A stretch of DNA of 64,000 bases from NCBI RefSeq assembly GCF_000340565.2, contig NZ_CP007203.1, positions 1,699,545 through 1,763,544 on the forward strand. Direction: 5' to 3'. The notes beneath the pieces were generated by a model. The model searched no databases and had not been told where the DNA came from. It saw only the letters and a list, made by a program, of their open reading frames with translations. Shown here piece by piece: positions 57,111 to 64,000 of the stretch (the stretch's first letter is position 1; each line of letters starts with the position of its first letter). Origin of the DNA: Nodularia spumigena CCY9414 (GTDB taxonomy: Bacteria; Cyanobacteriota; Cyanobacteriia; Cyanobacteriales; Nostocaceae). Position numbers and translations under genes: made by a program.

Positions 57111-57329
57111 TCAGTTTTTTTGGTTTAGTTGGGTTGCACCTTGGGGATGAGGATTTTCTATGTGTTGGTTTAAACTTTGAGCCATCTCCACGGCGACAAG
57201 AATTAATTGCTGTTCCATGCGTCCACTGCTACCTTCATCGCTGACTTTTGGGTAAATATGGGGGTTGGATAGCATGGCGGCTAATAGTTGCGATGCCGTT
57301 TGTTTGAGTTCATTAACTTGTGAGTTCAC
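57111..57329 (-). CDS. Small hypothetical protein
   Basis: A 72-residue, mostly helical protein (NELKQTASQLLAAMLSNPHI, MEQQLILVAVEMAQSLNQHI). No family is recognised. It lies between the HPF-cold-shock gene (four bases upstream) and the PEBP gene (14 bases downstream), so it belongs to the same operon. Confidence 0.65.
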   Translation of the reverse strand: MNSQVNELKQTASQLLAAMLSNPHIYPKVSDEGSSGRMEQQLILVAVEMAQSLNQHIENPHPQGATQLNQKN

Positions 57330-57333
57330 AGGC

Positions 57334-57963
57334 TTATTCCCTCCACTCTAATGGTGGTTCAATTAAGGTCTGCTCAGACTTACCTGCGCGAACACCTGGC
57401 TTATCAACAATCTTGACGGTGCTAGCTTGGGGGCCTTCTTCACCCATTTCTAGGGCAAAATGCACAGCTGTACCAATTTCTAAGCGTTCAAAGTCATGAT
57501 GTAACACGCTATTACGGTGGAAGTAGATTTCTCGACCTTCTAAAGTTCTTAAGAAGCCATAGCCCCTATCTTTAAATAGTTTGGTGACAAGTGCCGTTGT
57601 TTCTTCGGCTTGTTCTTGATTTTGAGGGCGCTGGCTTTCGTGTTGTCGTTGGTTGAGTTTAACTAGTTGCTGACGAGCCGCATTAAAAGCGTCCCGAATC
57701 ACTGCATCTAAAGGGTCGTATTGATTACTCTCTGCGGGATTTCTTTCTGCTACGAGTTCGTGACCGGGGGGTACAGTCATATCAATCCGCACACGGTAAG
57801 GTGAACCACTACGGGGGCGATCATGTATCTTTTCAATGGATATATGGCAGCTACTTATGCGATCGCAAACATTCTCTAGTTTGGCGATTTTTTCATGCAC
57901 TAGGTTATCAATCGCATTTGTTTTCTCGACATTGCGATAAGTAATTTCTGGTGGTACTTTCAT
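57334..57963 (-). CDS. HPF/RaiA ribosome-binding domain fused to a cold-shock domain
   Basis: From the ATG at 57963 the protein has about 209 residues; a TTG at 57996 would add eleven. Residues about 1-100 are a ribosome hibernation factor (HPF/RaiA) fold: VPPEITYRNVEKTNAIDNLV, and SCHISIEKIHDRP. Residues about 130-195 are a cold-shock OB fold (KLFKDRGYGFLRTLEGREIY, FHRNSVL), with the aromatic RNA-binding residues. This combination would bind both ribosome and RNA. It follows the phosphoribosyltransferase gene at 37-70 bases and probably shares its promoter. A stress-response role is inferred. Confidence 0.85.
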   Translation of the reverse strand: MKVPPEITYRNVEKTNAIDNLVHEKIAKLENVCDRISSCHISIEKIHDRPRSGSPYRVRIDMTVPPGHELVAERNPAESNQYDPLDAVIRDAFNAARQQLVKLNQRQHESQRPQNQEQAEETTALVTKLFKDRGYGFLRTLEGREIYFHRNSVLHHDFERLEIGTAVHFALEMGEEGPQASTVKIVDKPGVRAGKSEQTLIEPPLEWRE

Positions 57964-58032
57964 ATTTTTGTGATATTCCAAATAGGCTATTGGCAAAAAT
58001 CAATCTTGATATTCCCAAAGGCCAAAGCTTGT

Positions 58033-58695
58033 TTAGGTAAGAGTTAATGGTTCATGGCTGGTTTGGGCTTTTGCTAGCAGCTCACGAACTTGATCATCTG
58101 TCGTTTGGGGAAAGTCTTCGTACCATAAACCCACACTATAAAAGGGGTCGGGTGTGGCAGCGCAGACAATTTCATCCACTGCAACTTGTAACTCTTGGCA
58201 AGTGGCGCTAGCAGCCACGGGTACACCAATGACAATTTTCGCGGGGTTTTGTCGCCGCACAGATGCTACCGCCGCCCACATGGTTGCGCCTGTAGCTAAA
58301 CCATCATCTACTAAGATGACTATGCGTCCTTCTAAATCGGGGAATGGGCGATCGCCTCGATAAAGAAGTTCGCGACGTTCTAATTCTCGTTCTTCTTGTG
58401 CTGCTACTCTGGCAATTGTGTCCTCGGAGATGTTCCCCAAGTTGGTAATATGTTCATTAATAATCCGGACTCCGCCAGATGCGATCGCACCCATTGCCAA
58501 TTCTTCTTGCTCAGGTACACCCAATTTACGCACCACAAGCACATCTAAAGGAGCATTTAAGGCTTTTGCCACTTCATAGGCGATGGGTACACCACCCCTG
58601 GGTAGAGCTAATACGATCACATCTGAACGATTAGTATAATCTGCTAATTCCCCGGCTAAAATTTGACCTGCTATTGTGCGATTTTTGAATAGCAT
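58033..58695 (-). CDS. Phosphoribosyltransferase-like protein
   Basis: The 220-residue protein has the PRPP-binding loop VILVDDGLATGATM near 129-142 and the N-terminal RGGVPIAYEVAKAL block of type I phosphoribosyltransferases. The acceptor is unknown. Such genes in cyanobacteria often sit near stress genes. It is the first gene of the four-gene run that continues to 56626. Confidence 0.88.
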   Translation of the reverse strand: MLFKNRTIAGQILAGELADYTNRSDVIVLALPRGGVPIAYEVAKALNAPLDVLVVRKLGVPEQEELAMGAIASGGVRIINEHITNLGNISEDTIARVAAQEERELERRELLYRGDRPFPDLEGRIVILVDDGLATGATMWAAVASVRRQNPAKIVIGVPVAASATCQELQVAVDEIVCAATPDPFYSVGLWYEDFPQTTDDQVRELLAKAQTSHEPLTLT

Positions 58696-58989
58696 GGTAT
58701 CACTCTCCTGGTATTTGTCTCAAAAATGAGGTTTTAGATATTAACGGGTATTTTTCCTCTAGATTTATTTGCGCGCTCAACTGGTGATGGTTACTAATAC
58801 CAGTCACTAAGTTCTGCTACTGCTTCTAAATTGATCATAGAAAGCAATACGTTGCATAACCTCTGACTAACGAGGCGACATGATCAATCTATCTATCTAT
58901 CTAATGGAGGAAAAGGGGCAGGGGGGAGGGTGCAGGGAGTCAATATTAGTTAATAATATAGGACTACTATTTGATTATTGAACAAACAC

Positions 58990-59068
58990 GTAGGGTGTGT
59001 TAGCGGTAGCGTAACGCACCAAACCCTTAATAATGGTGCGTTACGGATTTCATCCTAACGCACCCTAC
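58990..59068. repeat. GTAGGGTGTGTTA hairpin repeat, copy 2
   Basis: Outer ends GTAGGGTGTGTTA and TAACGCACCCTAC, inner GTAACGCACC and GGTGCGTTAC, in the same order as at 56513-56592. Confidence 0.8.
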
Positions 59069-59139
59069 AATACTTATTTTTTTCATAAATCAAATATGAT
59101 TCCTATAGTTAGCAAATATTTAGCTACGGTGTGGGGATT

Positions 59140-59192
59140 TAATAAAATATAGAACCTCACCCCCAGCCCCTCTCCTTGCTAAGGAGAGGGGA
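59140..59192. repeat. CCCCTCTCC hairpin repeat, copy 2
   Basis: TTAATAAAATATAGAACCTC and the hairpin CCCCTCTCCTTGCTAAGGAG repeat the sequence at about 36370-36424 with one or two changes. The arms CCCCTCTCC and GGAGAGGGG can pair. Confidence 0.8.
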
Positions 59193-59319
59193 GGCTTTGA
59201 TGCAAGTTAAAAACGGGGTGAGGTTAAAAACCAGATTTGCAGGTTATTTAATTGAGGGTTTTGTCTGGGAAATGGGGAGTGAGGAAATTTGCGATTCTCT
59301 ACTCCTAACTCCCATGATT

Positions 59320-59913
59320 CTACGGACGCTCTTCAATTACACGGTCGATTAAACCGTATTCTTTGGCTTCAGCAGCAGACATGAAAAAGTCACGATCCAT
59401 ATCTTTTTCAATCTTAGATATGTCCTGACCAGTTTTCTCAGCATAAATACCGTTTAGCTGGTGACGAATCCGCAGAATTTCTCTGGCTTCAATTTCGATA
59501 TCGCTGGCTTGTCCACGAGTACCGCCGGAAGGCTGGTGAATCATAATCCGAGAATGAGGTAATGCCATGCGTTTACCCTTGGTGCCGGCTGCTAACAGGA
59601 ATGAACCCATTGAGGCGGCTAAACCTACACAAATTGTCACCACATCTGATTTGATGTGTTGCATGGTGTCAAAAATTGCCATGCCGGATGTCACCATCCC
59701 ACCGGGAGAATTTATGTATAAATAAATATCCTTACCTGGATCATCTGAATCCAGATACAGCATGACAGCGATAATTTGGTTAGCAATTTCATCATCAACA
59801 TCTCGTCCCAGGAAAATAATTCGTTCCCGGTAAAGGCGATCGTAAATACTAATCCAATCTGTATATTGTCCTCCGGGCATCCGGTAAGGAACTTTAGGAA
59901 CACCTATAGGCAT
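59320..59913 (-). CDS. clpP3: ClpP3-type protease subunit
   Basis: The 197-residue subunit has the full catalytic triad of ClpP: S101 (LAASMGSF), H126 (IMIHQP) and D175 in the [12 protein letters not shown] block, with the spacings of E. coli ClpP. It is the active partner of ClpR in the cyanobacterial ClpP3/R core, which works with ClpC. It lies 109 bases downstream of the clpR gene, the usual cyanobacterial order, with a simple-sequence repeat between. I assign ClpP3 from this order and pairing. Confidence 0.92.
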   Translation of the reverse strand: MPIGVPKVPYRMPGGQYTDWISIYDRLYRERIIFLGRDVDDEIANQIIAVMLYLDSDDPGKDIYLYINSPGGMVTSGMAIFDTMQHIKSDVVTICVGLAASMGSFLLAAGTKGKRMALPHSRIMIHQPSGGTRGQASDIEIEAREILRIRHQLNGIYAEKTGQDISKIEKDMDRDFFMSAAEAKEYGLIDRVIEERP

Positions 59914-59929
59914 CTTCGTTACTCCGCTT

Positions 59930-59990
59930 GTAATTTAGTCATTAGTCATTGGTCATTGGTCATTAGTCATTAGTCATTAGTCATTGGTGA
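59930..59990. repeat. GTCATTAGTCATTG simple repeat
   Basis: Tandem TTAGTCA/TTGGTCA heptamers lie between clpR and clpP3. The same motif is at 60772-60836. Confidence 0.8.
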
Positions 59991-60022
59991 ATTTCCCAAA
60001 GCATAATGACTATCCACTGTAT

Positions 60023-60685
60023 TTAGAGAACACTGGCAGGTAATGGGGGATTGGCGAGTTCTTCTTTCTCAAAAACTCGGTCAATTAAACCGTAGTCCCT
60101 GGCTTCATAAGGAGTCATGTATAACAGACGATCCATGTCCTTGGTAATTTTTTCGGGTGCTTGTCCTGTGGTGTGACCCAGAATATCAACTAAGGAAGCT
60201 TTGTTGATCAGAACTTCCCTAGCCCGAATTTGAATATCCGTTGCTTGACCTTGGGCGTAGCTCTTGGGTTGATGCAGGATAATAGAGGAGTGGGGTAAGC
60301 TGGCGCGACAACCTTTTGTACCAGCACTGAGTAGCATCGCGGCCATACCCATTGCCGAACCAATACAAATGGTGTGGATGGGAGGCTTGATGTATTTCAT
60401 GGTGTCATAGATGGCGAAGGCTTCGGTTTCAAAGCCAATGGGTTCGCCACTGTAGCCGGAAGTCCCCGTTGAGTTGATGTAGATTTTAATGGGCTTTTCG
60501 GGGTCGTCGGACTGTAAATAAAGCAATTCGGCGATAATTAATTCCGTAACCGCCGGCACTAATGGCATTCCCAGATATACAATTCTTTCCTTCATTAATA
60601 AGGAAGGTAAATCTGGCGGCGGTGTCCGGTAAAAACTATCACCTTGATAAGGGGCTTGCACAGCCTTGATGGGGGAATTGTCCAT
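60023..60685 (-). CDS. clpR: ClpR, non-catalytic Clp subunit
   Basis: The 220-residue protein is ClpP-like, but the active-site Ser is gone: the LAASMGS region reads SAMGMAAM, with Gly in the Ser position. The His of SSIILHQP remains. It also has an insertion after the first strands (STGTSGYSGEPIGFETEAFA) seen in ClpR. ClpR forms mixed rings with ClpP3. It is upstream of clpP3 in the usual operon. Confidence 0.9.
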   Translation of the reverse strand: MDNSPIKAVQAPYQGDSFYRTPPPDLPSLLMKERIVYLGMPLVPAVTELIIAELLYLQSDDPEKPIKIYINSTGTSGYSGEPIGFETEAFAIYDTMKYIKPPIHTICIGSAMGMAAMLLSAGTKGCRASLPHSSIILHQPKSYAQGQATDIQIRAREVLINKASLVDILGHTTGQAPEKITKDMDRLLYMTPYEARDYGLIDRVFEKEELANPPLPASVL

Positions 60686-61066
60686 AGCAACTGAATCGCC
60701 TGAAACTATGCCGTTAACTGTAATACATCCTAACGCGATGCTAACCTACATCAAGTGTGGATTTCTCGCTAATTAGTCATTGGTCATTAGTCATTGGTCA
60801 TTGGTCATTAGTCATTGGTCATTGGTCATTGGTCATCTTCCCCCCCCTGCACCCTGCACCCTGCACCCCTGCCTCTTTCCCCCCTGCACCCTGCACCCCT
60901 GCCTCTTCCCCCCCCTGCACCCTGCACCCTGCCCCCCTGCCTCTTTCCCCCCTGCACCCTGCACCCTGCCCCCCTGACTCTTCTCCCCCACTCCTAATTT
61001 TTCCGTAGTGCTGATGTGGCGTTTTGAAGTTATTTATATAAATATGCTAAATAGGAATTTTGGGTT
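60686..61066. repeat. Intergenic region of simple repeats
   Basis: A TTAGTCA/TTGGTCA heptamer tract (60772-60836) is followed by a C-rich tract (60840-60990) made of CTGCACC heptamers and CCTGCCTCTTCCCCC blocks. No gene is supported; the frames across it are artefacts of the repeats. The divergent promoters of clpR and the first vWA gene flank it, with TATTTATATAAATATGC at about 61031. Confidence 0.75.
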
Positions 61067-62323
61067 ATGAAGGTCAATTTGCAGCCTACCTTGAATGATG
61101 GTAATTTGGACGCGCATCAACCGAGTAGTCAACGTCAGTTGGCTGTTTCGATTTCGGCGATCGCAGAAATTCAAGACCGCAATATTCCGCTAAATCTCTG
61201 CTTAATTCTCGATCATAGTGGTTCGATGCACGGGCTACCCCTAGAAACTGTCAAGCAAGCCGCTATTGGTTTGGTTGATAAACTCAAGCCGGGCGATCGC
61301 CTGAGTGTTGTCGCTTTTGACCACCGTGCCACAGTTTTAGTCCCTAATCAAACGATTACCAACCCAGGACAGATTAAAAAACAAATTAACAGCCTCACCG
61401 CCGATGGTGGAACAGCCATTGATGAAGGTTTACGTTTGGGAATTGAGGAATTAGCCAAGGGCAAAAAAGAAACTGTTTCTCAAGCCTTTTTATTAACTGA
61501 TGGCGAAAATGAACACGGTGATAATCAACGCTGTTTGAAATTTGCTCAACTGGCGACTGGCTATAATTTGACTTTGAACACATTAGGATTTGGTGACAAA
61601 TGGAATCAGGATGTTTTAGAAAAAATCGCTGATGCTGGCTTAGGTAGCCTCTCCCACATTCAAAAACCAGAACAAGCCGCAGATGAGTTTAACCGCCTGT
61701 TCAGCCGAGTGCAAACGGTGGGATTAACCAATGCTTATTTACTCATTTCCCTAAAACCTCATATCCGGCTAGCGGAACTCAAACCCATAGCCCAAGTAGC
61801 CCCAGACACCATTGAGTTACCCATACAGCAAGAAGCAGATGGACGCTTTGCTGTGCGCTTGGGAGATTTAATGAAAGATGCAGAACGGGTGATATTAGCT
61901 AATATTTATCTGGGACAGTTACCAGAAGGTAAACAGGCGATCGCTCAAGTCCAAGTCCGCTACGATGACCCGGCTCAAAATAAAATGGGTTTATTAACAG
62001 ATAATATCCCAGTGTATGCCAATGTGACTGGGGTTTACCAACCACAGATAGATTCTCGTGTGCAGAAGTCTATTTTGGCCTTAGCCAAATACCGCCAAAC
62101 CCAGTTAGCTGAGACGAAATTACAACAAGGCGATCGCGCGGGTGCAGCTACTATGCTACAAACTGCGGCGAAAACTGCTTTGCAAATGGGAGATCAAGGT
62201 GCGGCGACAGTGTTACAAACTTCAGCTACACAACTTCAATCTGGTGGTGAATTATCAGAGAGCGATCGCAAGAAAACCAGAATTGTCTCAAAAACCGTGT
62301 TGCAAGATACTCCTCACCAATGA
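61067..62323 (+). CDS. vWA-domain protein, first of a tandem pair
   Basis: The 418-residue protein has a vWA domain (about 40-220): the metal site DHSGSMHG near 50, then TADGGTAIDEGL (Thr loop near 112) and AFLLTDGENEHG (third Asp near 145). A beta-rich middle part follows, and the C-terminal helical region (AKYRQTQLAETKLQQGDRAG, about 346-365) resembles a tetratricopeptide-like helical repeat. There is no signal peptide. It is preceded by AGGAATTTTGGGTT, a fair ribosome site. It overlaps the next gene by four bases. Confidence 0.85.
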   Translation: MKVNLQPTLNDGNLDAHQPSSQRQLAVSISAIAEIQDRNIPLNLCLILDHSGSMHGLPLETVKQAAIGLVDKLKPGDRLSVVAFDHRATVLVPNQTITNPGQIKKQINSLTADGGTAIDEGLRLGIEELAKGKKETVSQAFLLTDGENEHGDNQRCLKFAQLATGYNLTLNTLGFGDKWNQDVLEKIADAGLGSLSHIQKPEQAADEFNRLFSRVQTVGLTNAYLLISLKPHIRLAELKPIAQVAPDTIELPIQQEADGRFAVRLGDLMKDAERVILANIYLGQLPEGKQAIAQVQVRYDDPAQNKMGLLTDNIPVYANVTGVYQPQIDSRVQKSILALAKYRQTQLAETKLQQGDRAGAATMLQTAAKTALQMGDQGAATVLQTSATQLQSGGELSESDRKKTRIVSKTVLQDTPHQ

Positions 62324-63627
62324 AAGTTCAATTGCTCTGTGCCTTAAATGATACTAATGTTGATGCGGCTCAATCGAGCAACCAACGTCAACTATCTATT
62401 TCAATTTCTGCGATCGCCGATGAACTTGCCCAGCATTTACCACTCAACTTATGCTTAATTCTAGATAAAAGTGGTTCCATGCATGGTCAACCCATCGCCA
62501 CAGTAATTCAGGCCGTAGAGCAATTATTAGATCGGCTACAGCCAAGTGATAGCGAAACGCCCACCTCTGGCGACCGCATTTCGGTTGTAGCCTTTGCTGG
62601 GGAAGCCCAAGTAATTATCCCCAACCAAACCCTCCAAGACACCGCCAGTATTAAAGCCCAGATTCACAAGAAACTCAAAGCTAGCGGCGGTACAGCAATT
62701 GCCGAAGGTTTACAACTGGGAATCACAGAACTGATGAAAGGGACAAAAGGAGCAGTTTCCCAAGCATTTCTGCTCACAGATGGTCATGGTGAAAGCAGTT
62801 TAAAGATTTGGAAATTTGAAATTGGCAAAGATGACAATAAGCGCTGTCTAGAATTTGCCCACAAAGCCACAAAAATCAACCTAACTATTAACACCCTTGG
62901 TTTTGGTAATGATTGGAACCAGGATTTATTGGAAAAAATTGCTGATGCAGGAGGTGGCACTCTAGCCTACATTGAGCGACCTGAACAAGCATTAGAGCAG
63001 TTTCGTCATTTATTGCAGCGCATCCAGTCTGTGAGGCTCACCAATGCCTACCTGTTGCTATCTTTTGTTCCTCATGTCCGCCTCGCAGAATTGAAACCCA
63101 TAGCCCAAGTTTCCCCAGACACCATTGAATTACCAGTGGAAACAGAAACTCATGGAGGCTTTGCCGTGCGCTTGGGTGATTTAATGCAAGATATGGAAAG
63201 GGTGGTTTTGGCGAATATTTATCTGGGACAATTGCCAGAAGGTAAACAAGTCATCGGACATTTACAAATCCGCTACGATGATCCATCTGTAAATCAACAG
63301 GGATTAGTTTCACCGATGGTAGCCATATATGCAGATGTGGTCAAACCCTATCGACCAGCACCCAATCCCTCAGTGCAGCAGTCTATTTTGGCATTAGCTA
63401 AGTATCGACAAACACAGTTAGCCGAAACGAAATTACAACAAGGCGATCGCTCTGGTGCTGCGACAATGTTACAAACTGCTGCTAACACCGCCTTAAAAAT
63501 CGGAGATCAAGCCGCAGCCACAGTCTTACAAACCTCCGCCACCCGTCTACAAGCAGGAGAACAACTGTCAGAAGCCGACCTCAAAAAAACTCGCATCGTA
63601 TCAAAAACAGTTCTACAAGATTCCTAA
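62320..63627 (+). CDS. vWA-domain protein, second of a tandem pair
   Basis: The 435-residue protein is a clear paralog of the one upstream. It has the same order: vWA with DKSGSMHG near 49, KASGGTAIAEGLQLG, and AFLLTDGHGES near 151. There is an extra segment near 155-170 (SSLKIWKFEIGKDD). The C-terminal block (AKYRQTQLAETKLQQGDRSG) is nearly identical. The start ATG overlaps the upstream stop as ATGA, so the pair is cotranslated. Function unknown; they may form a complex or work on a partner elsewhere. Confidence 0.85.
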   Translation: MKVQLLCALNDTNVDAAQSSNQRQLSISISAIADELAQHLPLNLCLILDKSGSMHGQPIATVIQAVEQLLDRLQPSDSETPTSGDRISVVAFAGEAQVIIPNQTLQDTASIKAQIHKKLKASGGTAIAEGLQLGITELMKGTKGAVSQAFLLTDGHGESSLKIWKFEIGKDDNKRCLEFAHKATKINLTINTLGFGNDWNQDLLEKIADAGGGTLAYIERPEQALEQFRHLLQRIQSVRLTNAYLLLSFVPHVRLAELKPIAQVSPDTIELPVETETHGGFAVRLGDLMQDMERVVLANIYLGQLPEGKQVIGHLQIRYDDPSVNQQGLVSPMVAIYADVVKPYRPAPNPSVQQSILALAKYRQTQLAETKLQQGDRSGAATMLQTAANTALKIGDQAAATVLQTSATRLQAGEQLSEADLKKTRIVSKTVLQDS

Positions 63628-63890
63628 GTATAGGGTGGGCATACTATGGCTAACGCCACGCTACGCGGTAAGCGCAGCTATGCCGTAGGCTTTACGGCAA
63701 GCTCAGTACAAGTCTTGCCTGCCCTTTATAGCTGGTCCGTGGGGAGTGGGGTAAAAGCCTTTCGGTGTCTAACTTTTATGTTCAGTTTATGTCCTAACGT
63801 CCTTGGCGCTTGCTATAAATGAAAAATAATCATAAAAGTCAGCGTGGGTAATTGCTGATACATAGCATTTTCGGCGGATGAGACTGAACT
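63628..63890. repeat. Region of dispersed repeats after the vWA pair
   Basis: A GC-rich repeat (ATGGCTAACGCCACGCTACG, 63646-63665; related to 4950) is followed by the reverse complement of 36625-36682 (TAAAAGCCTTTCGGTGTCTA) and a piece of the GTCCTAACGTCCTTGGC family (63786-63822). No gene. Confidence 0.7.
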
Positions 63891-64000
63891 TTACAGTATT
63901 GGGTCGTAACCTAGTTGTTGAGTAATCCGTTGTCTAGCTAAAACGCGGTACTCCCAAAAATGTTCTCCAGCAGCGCATAGTCCTAAATACATATTGAGAA
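63891..64000 (-). CDS. C-terminal end of an unidentified gene (runs off the window)
   Basis: On the minus strand a frame enters from the window edge and ends at TAA (63891-63893). It reads NMYLGLCAAGEHFWEYRVLA, then RQRITQQLGYDPIL. It looks like protein, but 36 residues are too few to name it. Confidence 0.5.
   Translation of the reverse strand, partial: LNMYLGLCAAGEHFWEYRVLARQRITQQLGYDPIL

Larger units (their letters stand above)
58696..59319. other. Intergenic region with two repeat families
   Basis: 624 bases, no gene. It holds the promoter side of the phosphoribosyltransferase operon, the GTAGGGTGTGTTA repeat at 58990-59068, and a copy of the CCCCCAGCCCCTCTCC hairpin repeat at about 59140-59192. 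The clpP3 transcript ends here as well. Confidence 0.5.

Noticed and set aside
60757-61008. Three overlapping frames of 60-83 codons before the first vWA gene.
   Set aside because: They are translations of TTAGTCA and CTGCACC simple repeats, with no protein-like composition.

Overview
The window comes from a filamentous, heterocyst-forming cyanobacterium of the Nostoc/Anabaena group. The evidence is a full-length HetR, a PatX-type peptide gene with an RGSGR motif, a Ycf66-family protein, a ClpR/ClpP3 pair, dispersed HIP1 octamers (GCGATCGC), and many short repeats of the kind Nostocales accumulate between, and sometimes inside, genes. It is chromosome-like: housekeeping genes (argJ, gnd, ileS, clpR/clpP3, phosphate transport) alternate with accessory islands.

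Layout. 0-8 kb is an accessory island: a deleted IS1634-type transposase, an orphan HicB with a gene fragment behind it, a HepT/MntA pair, an AbrB/Doc pair, a frameshifted IS701-type element inside a 93-bp inverted repeat, a truncated type IIG restriction-modification gene joined to a 5'-truncated EVE gene, and a GxxExxY gene between REP-like palindromes, one of which has expanded into a 73-bp tandem array. 8-17 kb holds argJ, a CHAD protein, two secreted proteins, hetR with an 850-bp leader region, and a coiled-coil/repeat/EamA fusion. 17-29 kb holds a PiT transporter, an alcohol dehydrogenase-like gene, a PIN/excisionase-type pair, a Ser/Thr kinase, an FAD oxidoreductase, patX, gnd, and a vWA/Ycf66 pair. 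29-33.5 kb is a second toxin-antitoxin zone (DUF433/DUF5615; an antitoxin plus a PIN gene split by an IS200/IS605-like insertion; DUF4926), followed by a DUF5131 three-Cys gene convergent with tcmP. ileS follows.

36.7-43.3 kb is the most unusual block: four genes on one strand encode a winged-helix-like protein, a P-loop ATPase, an 871-residue fusion of a DEDDy exonuclease, a Cas4/RecB-like nuclease and an FtsK-type translocase, and a ParA ATPase. I do not recognise the set as a named system; it is the best candidate for an undescribed DNA-processing or defence module. After it come two glycosyltransferases, a PAS-Crp regulator, a zinc-ribbon/duplicated-domain pair, groES and histidine-kinase remnants, a P-type cation ATPase, a PEBP/HPF-cold-shock/phosphoribosyltransferase operon, clpR-clpP3 and two tandem vWA proteins. 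The window ends inside an unidentified gene on the minus strand.

How the genes relate. HetR (master activator of heterocyst differentiation) and PatX (source of an inhibitory RGSGR signal that acts through HetR) are about 11 kb apart, and gnd supplies NADPH through the oxidative pentose phosphate route that heterocysts depend on. Several repeat families occur two or three times here, in one case as identical 111-bp copies 46 kb apart. At least four genes (argJ, ileS, pit, the P-type ATPase) carry repeat-like sequence inside their reading frames. All functions are read from sequence motifs and recalled families; no database search was run.
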